The position numbers and the translations under genes were made by a program. From Bradyrhizobium sp. Rc3b (GTDB taxonomy: Bacteria; Pseudomonadota; Alphaproteobacteria; Rhizobiales; Xanthobacteraceae), in assembly GCF_900114915.1 (NCBI RefSeq), contig NZ_FOUS01000005.1:453807-517806 (forward strand): DNA of 64,000 nucleotides. The letters are read 5' to 3'. The notes below the pieces were generated by a model. That model saw only the letters and a list, made by a program, of their open reading frames with translations. It had not been told where the DNA came from and made no database searches. Positions 1 through 6,412 of the stretch are shown piece by piece. How positions within the stretch are numbered: position 1 is the stretch's first letter; every line of letters starts with the position of its first letter.

Positions 1-1
1 C

Positions 2-229
2 GGCGATCCCGAGAAGTGCAAGCAGGCGTCCGACCTCCTGCTCGAGGAGCACGGCATCTACATCCAGCCCATCAACTATCCGACGGTCGCCAAGGGCAGC
101 GAGCGGCTGCGCATCACGCCTTCGCCCTATCACGACGATGGCCTGATCGATCAACTCGCCGAGGCCCTACTGCAAGTGTGGGAGCGCCTGGGTCTGCCGC
201 TGCGCCAGAAGTCGCTCGCGGCGGAGTAG
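2..229 (+). CDS. hemA: 5-aminolevulinate synthase, C-terminal fragment
   Basis: Only the last 75 codons are in the window; the gene starts upstream. The frame reads GDPEKCKQASDLLLEEHG, then IYIQPINYPTVAKGSERLR and ITPSPYH, which is the C-terminal small domain of ALA synthase, the PLP enzyme that condenses glycine and succinyl-CoA in the C4 pathway of heme synthesis. The INYPTV..G.ERLRITPSPYH stretch is the diagnostic end of the alpha-oxoamine synthase fold. It stops at TAG 227-229. The C4 pathway is typical of alphaproteobacteria and fits the organism guess. Promoter and catalytic lysine lie outside the window. Confidence 0.93.
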   Translation, partial: GDPEKCKQASDLLLEEHGIYIQPINYPTVAKGSERLRITPSPYHDDGLIDQLAEALLQVWERLGLPLRQKSLAAE

Positions 230-239
230 GTCTGTCTTA

Positions 240-400
240 CCCTCCCCTGGAGGGGGAGGGTCGGCTCACATTGAGCGCAGCGAAATGTGGGCCGGGGTGG
301 GGTGACGGTGTCTCCTCATCCAACCGTGCCCGAGTGGATAGATCACCCCACCCCGCTCGCGCTTCGCGCGATCGACCCTCCCCCTCCAAGGGAGGGTGAG
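240..400. repeat. Intergenic inverted repeat, family C copy 1
   Basis: Two arms of about 23 bases (near 240-263 and 374-398), rich in CCCTCCCC/GGGGAGGG, face each other across a spacer that holds secondary palindromes such as GCGCTTCGCGC. The element fills most of the hemA to sensor-kinase gap. A related element with CTCTCCC/GGGAGAG arms lies at 49688-49813. No coding frame is supported here. It could fold as a transcript-end hairpin for hemA. Confidence 0.7.
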
Positions 401-504
401 AGCAAGCAGCTCGCCCTACGACTTAACGACAACCCCAGTTCCCACCGCCGCGCGGCATTTCGCTGTCGCCTCGCCCCGTCCAACGCGCTAGAATTACTGG
501 GAAA

Positions 505-3500
505 ATGAGCTCGGGCGCCGCCGGCGCCCTTTCGAGAAGCGCGCTCGCCATGCTGCACGATTGGGGCGTGATCGCCGCCGCCTTCGGCTATATCGGCTTC
601 CTGTTCCTGGTGGCGAGCCATGGCGATCGCCGCTCGCCGGCCGGGCGCGGCCGTGCCTCCGGGCTGATCTATCCGCTCTCGCTGGCGATCTACTGCACCT
701 CCTGGACCTTCTTCGGCTCGGTCGGCTTCGCCACCCGCGCCTCGACCGACTTCCTCGCCATCTATGTCGGCCCGATCCTGATGATCGGGTTAGGCGCCGG
801 CGTATTGCGCCGCGTGATCCAGCTCGCGAAAACCCACAACATCACGTCGATCGCCGACTTCATCGGGGCCCGCTATGGCAAGAGCCAGGCGGTGGCGGCC
901 ACCGTCGCACTGATCGCGATCATCGGCTCGGTGCCCTACATCGCGCTCCAGCTCAAGGCGGTCGCCTCCTCGCTCGAAACCATCCTGAGCGAAGACCAGG
1001 CCTTCTCCCACATCCCGATCGTCGGCGACGTCGCGCTGATGGTGACGCTGGCGATGGCGGCCTTCGCCGTGCTGTTCGGCACGCGGCAGACCGACGCGAC
1101 CGAGCACCAGCACGGCCTGATGCTGGCGATCGCGACCGAATCCATCATCAAGCTGGTCGCCTTCCTCGCCGCCGGCATCTTCGTCACATTCTGGATGTTC
1201 TCGCCGCACGAACTGATCGAGCGCGCCATGAAGACGCCGGAGGCGGTGCGCGCCATCAACTATTCGCCGTCGATCGGCAACTTCCTCACCATGACGCTGC
1301 TGTCGCTTTGCGCCATCATGCTGCTGCCGCGCCAGTTCCACGTCAGTGTGGTCGAGAACTCCTCGGATGCCGAGGTCGGCCGCGCGCGCTGGCTGTTCCC
1401 GCTCTACCTCGTCGCCATCAATCTGTTCGTGATCCCGATCGCGCTCGCCGGCCTCGTCACCTTCCCGTTCGGCGCGGCCGACCCTGACATGTACGTGCTG
1501 GCACTGCCGATGGAGGGCGGTGCGGGGCTTCTCAGCGTCGCCATTTTCGTCGGCGGCCTGTCGGCGGCGACCGCGATGGTGATCGTCGAATGCGTCGCAC
1601 TCTCCATCATGGTCTCGAACGACCTCGTGGTGCCGCTGGTGCTGCAACGGCGGCCGGAAGGACGCGCCGGCGGCGCGGATTTCAGCGACTTCCTGCTGCG
1701 CTCGCGGCGGCTTGCGATCTTCGCCATCATGGTGATGGCCTATTTCTACTATCGCGCGCTCGGCAATACCCAGCTCGTGGCGATCGGCCTGCTCTCCTTT
1801 GCCGCCATCGCGCAGCTTGCGCCGAGCTTCTTCGGCGGGCTGCTGTGGCGGCGCGCGACCGCGCGCGGAGCCATCGGCGGCATGCTGGTCGGCTTCGTGG
1901 TGTGGCTCTACACACTGTTCATCCCGAGCTTCATGGATACCTCGACATCAGGCATCCTGCTGCTCCAGCATGGCCCCTTCGGCATCGAGGCGCTGCGGCC
2001 GCAGGCGCTGTTCGGCGCCGATCTGCCTTCCTTGATGCACGGCGTGATCTGGTCCCTGTCGCTCAACATCCTGACCTATGTGCTGCTGTCGCTGGCACGA
2101 AGGCCCTCGTCGATCGAGCTGCTGCAGGCCGATCTGTTCGTGCCCAATACGCTCGCGCCGATCTCACCGAGCTTCCGCCGCTGGCGCACCACCGTCACCG
2201 TGCAGGACATCCAGACCACTGTGGCGCAATATCTCGGACCCGACCGCGCCCGGCATTCCTTCGAGGCGTTCTCCGCACGGCGCAACGTTCGTCTGGAGAC
2301 GGGAGCGCCCGCCGATTTCGAGCTGTTACAGCATGCCGAGCATCTGATCGCCTCCTCGATTGGAGCTGCCTCCTCGCGTCTCGTGATGTCGCTGCTGCTG
2401 CGCAAGCGCACGGTCTCGGCCAAGGCTGCACTCAAGCTGCTCGACGACTCCCACGCGGCCCTGCATTTCAACCGCGAGATCCTGCAGACCGCGCTCAACC
2501 ACGTGCGCCAGGGCATCGCCGTGTTCGATGCCGATCTGCAGCTGATCTGCTCCAACCGGCAGTTCGGCGATCTCCTCAACGTGCCCCCGCATATCGTCCA
2601 GTTCGGCGAGCCGCTGCGCGATATCCTGGAATTCATCGGCGTGAGCGATCCGGGCGACCCGGTCGAGCGCGAGGCCATGCTGGAGCGGCGCCTCGCCGCC
2701 TACACCACCGACAGCGAGCCATATCTCGAACGCCTGCCGGAACGCCACATGGTGATCGAGGTGCTCACCAATCGCATGCCCGGCGGCGGCTTCGTCATCA
2801 CCTTCACCGATGTCACGCCAACCTTCGAGGCGGCGGAAGCGCTGGAACGCGCCAACGCGACACTGGAAAAGCGCGTGCGCGACCGCACCGAGGAACTGAC
2901 GCGGCTGAACTCCGAGCTGGCGCTGGCCAAGAGCGCGGCGGAAGACGCCAGCATCTCCAAGACGCGCTTCCTCGCCGCCGCCAGCCACGACATTCTCCAG
3001 CCGCTGAACGCGGCGCGGCTCTATGTCACGAGCCTGGTCGAGCGCCAGCACAGCGGCGAGGAGACGCGGCTGGTCGAGAACATCGACGAATCGCTGCAGG
3101 CGATCGAGGAGATCCTCGGCGCGCTGCTCGACATCTCGCGGCTGGACGCCGGCGCGATGACGACCTCGACCTCGAGCTTCAAGATGGCCGATCTGATGCG
3201 CTCGCTGGAGATCGAGTTCGCGCCGATCGCGCGTGCCAAGAACCTGGAGCTCACCTTCGTGCCGTGCTCGCTGCCGGTCGAATCGGACCGGCTGCTGCTG
3301 CGGCGCCTGCTGCAGAATTTGATCTCGAACGCGATCAAATACACCCCGCGCGGCCGCGTCCTGGTCGGCTGTCGCCGGCAAGGCCCTTCGCTCAAGATCT
3401 GCGTCTACGACACCGGCGTCGGCATCCCGCCGGTCAAGCGCGGCGAGATCTTCAAGGAATTCCACCGCCTCGAGCAGGGCGCGCGGATCGCGCGCGGGCT

Positions 3501-4059
3501 GGGGCTCGGCCTGTCGATCGTCGAACGCCTGGCGCGCGTGCTCAAGCACGGCATCGCCATCGACGGCAACAGGAGCGGCGGCTCGGTATTCTCCGTGACG
3601 GTGCCGACGGCGAAAGCGATCACCCACACCGCCGCGGTGACCAGCGCGACGCCGCTGGCGCGCACGCCGATTTCAGGCGCCCTGATCGTCTGTATCGAGA
3701 ATGACGCGGCGATCCTCGATGGCATGCGCACGTTGCTGAAGGCCTGGGACGCCGAAGTGATCGCGGTCGCCGATCCCGAAGGCGCGATCGCCGCCATCGA
3801 GACGGCGGGACGGCGCGTCACCGGCCTCCTGGTCGACTATCATCTCGACCGCGGCAACGGCATTGCCGCGATCCGCGAGATCCGCCGCCGTTTCGGCGAC
3901 GGCATCCCGGCGATCCTGATAACTGCCGACCGCAGCCCCGCCGTGCAGGTCGCTGCGCGCGACGAGAAGGTCGCGGTGCTGAACAAGCCGGTCAAGCCGG
4001 CCTCGCTCCGCGCCCTGCTCGGTCAGTGGCGCACGCAGCAGATGGTGGCGGCGGAGTGA
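505..4059 (+). CDS. Hybrid sensor histidine kinase with N-terminal SSS transporter domain
   Basis: 1184 residues. Residues about 20-560 are a polytopic sodium:solute symporter-like module of about 13 membrane segments. A PAS domain follows at about 650-780 (NREILQTALNHVRQGIAVFD), then a short coiled coil, a HisKA domain with the phospho-acceptor in FLAAASHDILQPL (His about 829), a HATPase domain (NLISNAIKYTPRG, DTGVGIPP, GLGLGLSIV), and a C-terminal receiver with the acidic site in LLVDYHLDRG. This is the CbrA/CrbS/NahK-like architecture, in which a transporter-like domain is fused to a kinase; the sensed solute is unknown. ATG 505 is given, but ATG 550 (MLHDWGVIAAAF) is an equally good start. 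It stands alone, with no adjacent co-directional regulator. Confidence 0.93.
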   Translation: MSSGAAGALSRSALAMLHDWGVIAAAFGYIGFLFLVASHGDRRSPAGRGRASGLIYPLSLAIYCTSWTFFGSVGFATRASTDFLAIYVGPILMIGLGAGVLRRVIQLAKTHNITSIADFIGARYGKSQAVAATVALIAIIGSVPYIALQLKAVASSLETILSEDQAFSHIPIVGDVALMVTLAMAAFAVLFGTRQTDATEHQHGLMLAIATESIIKLVAFLAAGIFVTFWMFSPHELIERAMKTPEAVRAINYSPSIGNFLTMTLLSLCAIMLLPRQFHVSVVENSSDAEVGRARWLFPLYLVAINLFVIPIALAGLVTFPFGAADPDMYVLALPMEGGAGLLSVAIFVGGLSAATAMVIVECVALSIMVSNDLVVPLVLQRRPEGRAGGADFSDFLLRSRRLAIFAIMVMAYFYYRALGNTQLVAIGLLSFAAIAQLAPSFFGGLLWRRATARGAIGGMLVGFVVWLYTLFIPSFMDTSTSGILLLQHGPFGIEALRPQALFGADLPSLMHGVIWSLSLNILTYVLLSLARRPSSIELLQADLFVPNTLAPISPSFRRWRTTVTVQDIQTTVAQYLGPDRARHSFEAFSARRNVRLETGAPADFELLQHAEHLIASSIGAASSRLVMSLLLRKRTVSAKAALKLLDDSHAALHFNREILQTALNHVRQGIAVFDADLQLICSNRQFGDLLNVPPHIVQFGEPLRDILEFIGVSDPGDPVEREAMLERRLAAYTTDSEPYLERLPERHMVIEVLTNRMPGGGFVITFTDVTPTFEAAEALERANATLEKRVRDRTEELTRLNSELALAKSAAEDASISKTRFLAAASHDILQPLNAARLYVTSLVERQHSGEETRLVENIDESLQAIEEILGALLDISRLDAGAMTTSTSSFKMADLMRSLEIEFAPIARAKNLELTFVPCSLPVESDRLLLRRLLQNLISNAIKYTPRGRVLVGCRRQGPSLKICVYDTGVGIPPVKRGEIFKEFHRLEQGARIARGLGLGLSIVERLARVLKHGIAIDGNRSGGSVFSVTVPTAKAITHTAAVTSATPLARTPISGALIVCIENDAAILDGMRTLLKAWDAEVIAVADPEGAIAAIETAGRRVTGLLVDYHLDRGNGIAAIREIRRRFGDGIPAILITADRSPAVQVAARDEKVAVLNKPVKPASLRALLGQWRTQQMVAAE

Positions 4060-4096
4060 AGCGGCTTGCTGGCGACGGCCGGCACGCTTGCACAAT

Positions 4097-4657
4097 TCAG
4101 GGCGCCAGCCGCGTGAAGACGTAGTCCCGACTCTTGGCGCGAGCTTCGTGACAGCCCCAGCAAGTGCGGTGCTGGGCCTCGTCGACCGGCTTGCCGTTGA
4201 TGAAACGGCCGAAGCCCCAGCCGCCCGTCGCCGCGTATTTTTTGGAATCCTTGACCATCACCTGGACCGTGGTAGCGGCACCAGGAATTGTCGCGGACGC
4301 GAACTCCGGCGACTGCTTCCGCTTCCAGGCGCGCTTGACCAGGATGGTGCCATCAGGGAATGGGAGCTTGCCGGCCTGATACGCATCGATTGCGGTCTGG
4401 TTGCCAACGACGGCGCGAAGCTCGTCGAGCGGCGCGGCTTCTTCGGCCGGCGCGATCAGCTCCCACTGCTTGTAACCGGGCGGAATCGTGATGCCGAAGA
4501 TCGGCGAGGCGTCTGCCGCGTTTTGCGCAGGCCCCTCGGCAAGAGCGATCGAGACCAGATAGGGCACGCAAGTCAGCAGAACGACCAGAAGAAGCACGGC
4601 CAGCGTGATCACCGTGACGTAGGATCGCTCATTCTTTTCAGGTTCGATAAATGGCAT
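4097..4657 (-). CDS. Cytochrome P460-family protein
   Basis: 186 residues. A single N-terminal membrane segment (about 14-40) should anchor or export the protein. The rest resembles the cytochrome P460 fold: IPPGYKQWELIAPAEE near the start of the domain, FPDGTILVKRAWK in the middle, and a C-terminal heme c site CWGCH (Cys166, Cys169, axial His170). Family members are periplasmic c-type hemoproteins that oxidise hydroxylamine or bind NO. Whether the special lysine-heme cross-link exists cannot be decided by eye. It is the last gene of a minus-strand run with the hydrolase (71 bases upstream) and ohr, and ends convergently to the sensor-kinase gene with a 37-base gap. Confidence 0.85.
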   Translation of the reverse strand: MPFIEPEKNERSYVTVITLAVLLLVVLLTCVPYLVSIALAEGPAQNAADASPIFGITIPPGYKQWELIAPAEEAAPLDELRAVVGNQTAIDAYQAGKLPFPDGTILVKRAWKRKQSPEFASATIPGAATTVQVMVKDSKKYAATGGWGFGRFINGKPVDEAQHRTCWGCHEARAKSRDYVFTRLAP

Positions 4658-4728
4658 GACGTTTCTTCAAGCTGGGATCGCGGTACATCCCCGGCCCAGC
4701 CACGCTGGACCGAGGCACGCATGAATGC

Positions 4729-5757
4729 TCAGGCGCCGTCGGCGTCGATGACGGCCTTGGCAAAGGCTTGCGGCGCTTCCTGCGGCAAATTGTGGCCGAT
4801 GCCGCCGGTGATCAGGCGAAACTCGTATCGGCCCGAGAACTTCTTGGCATAGGCGCTCGGGTCGGGATGCGGCGCGCCGTTGTCGTCGCCCTCCATCGTG
4901 ATCGTCGGCACGTCGATGACGGGAGCCGCCGCCAGCTTCTTTTCGAGATGCTCGTATTTCGCTTCGCCCTGGGCGAGCCCGAGTCGCCAGCGGTAGTTGT
5001 GGATCGTGATCGCGACATGATCCTTGTTGTCCAGCGCCGCCGCACTTCGATTGAAGGTGGCGTCGTCGAACTTCCATTGCGGTGAGGCGAGCTTCCAGAT
5101 CAGCTTGGCGAAATCATGCGTGTACTTCTCGTATCCGGCACGGCCGCGCTCGGTCGCGAAATAGAACTGGTACCACCATTGCAGCTCGGCGGACGGCGGC
5201 AACGGCGCGTTGCCGGCGGCCTGGCTGGAGATCAGATAGCCGCTGACCGACACCAGCGCGCGGCAGCGCTCCGGCCACAGCGCGGCGATGATATCGGCGG
5301 TGCGCGCGCCCCAATCGAAGCCGGCGATAACAGCCTTCTTGATCTCAAGCTTATCCATCAGCGCGATGATGTCGTCCGCCATCGCGGCAGGCTCGCCGTT
5401 GCGCGGCGTCTCGCTGGAAAGGAAACGCGTCGTGCCGTAGCCGCGCAAGTGAGGGATGATCACGCGATAGCCGGCCTTGGCCAGGATCGGCGCGACGTCG
5501 ACGAAGGCGTGAATGTCGTAGGGCCAGCCGTGCAGCAGGATCGCCACGGGACCGTTCGAAGGACCCGCCTCCGCATACCCGACATTGAGGACGCCGGCAT
5601 CGATCTGCTTGATCGCCCCGAAGGACGCAGTCGATGCGGACGATTTCGGCGCTTCGGTCTCAGCGCGCGCGAGTTCGATCACGCCGAGGCCGACGGCGAC
5701 GGTTCCGGCGGCGACGCCAAGGAACTGGCGGCGATGCTGATCGATGATCTGCTTCAT
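4729..5757 (-). CDS. Tat-exported alpha/beta hydrolase, epoxide-hydrolase/dehalogenase-like
   Basis: 342 residues. The N-terminus has a twin-arginine motif (HRRQFLGVAAG) and a hydrophobic stretch ending near ARAE, so export by Tat is likely. The body is an alpha/beta hydrolase with oxyanion motif HGWP (76-79), the nucleophile elbow GFDWG with Asp148, and a late His322 in GGIGHNLPQEAP. An Asp rather than Ser nucleophile together with HGWP points to the epoxide hydrolase/haloalkane or haloacetate dehalogenase branch; the substrate cannot be read. It lies 37 bases downstream of ohr and 71 bases upstream of the P460 gene on the same strand, which suggests one transcript. Confidence 0.85.
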   Translation of the reverse strand: MKQIIDQHRRQFLGVAAGTVAVGLGVIELARAETEAPKSSASTASFGAIKQIDAGVLNVGYAEAGPSNGPVAILLHGWPYDIHAFVDVAPILAKAGYRVIIPHLRGYGTTRFLSSETPRNGEPAAMADDIIALMDKLEIKKAVIAGFDWGARTADIIAALWPERCRALVSVSGYLISSQAAGNAPLPPSAELQWWYQFYFATERGRAGYEKYTHDFAKLIWKLASPQWKFDDATFNRSAAALDNKDHVAITIHNYRWRLGLAQGEAKYEHLEKKLAAAPVIDVPTITMEGDDNGAPHPDPSAYAKKFSGRYEFRLITGGIGHNLPQEAPQAFAKAVIDADGA

Positions 5758-5794
5758 GGTGGTGCTACCTTTCTTGATGGTTGGTGATGGCGCG

Positions 5795-6214
5795 TCAGAT
5801 CAGCGCGACCGTGACGTCGACGTTGCCGCGAACGGCCTTGGAATAGGGGCAGGTCTGATGCGCATCATCGATGATGCCGCGTGCGATCTCGGGGTCGAGG
5901 CCCGGCAGGCTGACATTGAGGCGCGCCCGGAGCGAATAGGCGCCCTCGTCGAGCATGAGATCGATTTCCGCATCGATCGCGCATTTCCTGGGAAGCTCGA
6001 TCTTCCGCTTGCGCGCCGCGATCTCCATCGCGCCTTCGAAGCAGGCCGACCAGCCGGCGGCGAACAATTGCTCGGGATTGGTGCCGATGCCTGCGGCGCC
6101 CGGCGGCGACAGCTTGACGTCGAGGCGGCCATCGGAGCTGCGCGATATGCCGTCGCCTCGGCCGCCGCTGGTGTGGGTCTTGGCCGTGTAAAGTATTTTT
6201 GCCGCCTGCGTCAT
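5795..6214 (-). CDS. ohr: Organic hydroperoxide resistance protein, OsmC/Ohr family
   Basis: 139 residues, the usual Ohr length. The two redox cysteines sit in the classic contexts FAAGWSACFEGA (Cys58) and HQTCPYSKAVRGN (Cys122), and the catalytic arginine is in GGRGDG near residue 19. Ohr reduces organic and lipid hydroperoxides in the cytoplasm with lipoylated partners. I chose ATG at 6214 because AAAGGAC lies just upstream and the family begins close to this point; a longer frame upstream has no family similarity. No adjacent MarR-type OhrR is seen. Instead the divergent neighbour is a winged-helix/ATPase regulator, which is unusual for ohr. Confidence 0.93.
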   Translation of the reverse strand: MTQAAKILYTAKTHTSGGRGDGISRSSDGRLDVKLSPPGAAGIGTNPEQLFAAGWSACFEGAMEIAARKRKIELPRKCAIDAEIDLMLDEGAYSLRARLNVSLPGLDPEIARGIIDDAHQTCPYSKAVRGNVDVTVALI

Positions 6215-6274
6215 GAAGCTGTCCTTTCCGTTCCGCAACTGACTAGCAGTGGCTGGTGCAGGACACCCGTTGGG

Positions 6275-6303
6275 AGTTGTGAGAAGTTGTGAGGTCAGAC
6301 CTC
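6275..6303. promoter_or_regulatory. Direct repeats plus palindrome in the ohr/regulator intergenic region
   Basis: AGTTGTGAG occurs twice, at 6275-6283 and 6285-6293, one helical turn apart. The second copy runs into the perfect palindrome GAGGTCAGACCTC at 6291-6303. They lie between the divergent starts of ohr (6214) and the winged-helix regulator (6413). OmpR-type winged helices usually bind direct repeats spaced by about one turn, so these are operator candidates. No binding evidence exists here. Confidence 0.4.
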
Positions 6304-6412
6304 GCGCGCTTAACAAGGCCTGCACCCGCGGCCTGATGCCGATGCAGCGACGGCCTTGCCGGATCGCGATCATCTGGCTATCGGGTCCTGTCGAAGGGAC
6401 CCGAGATTTGCC

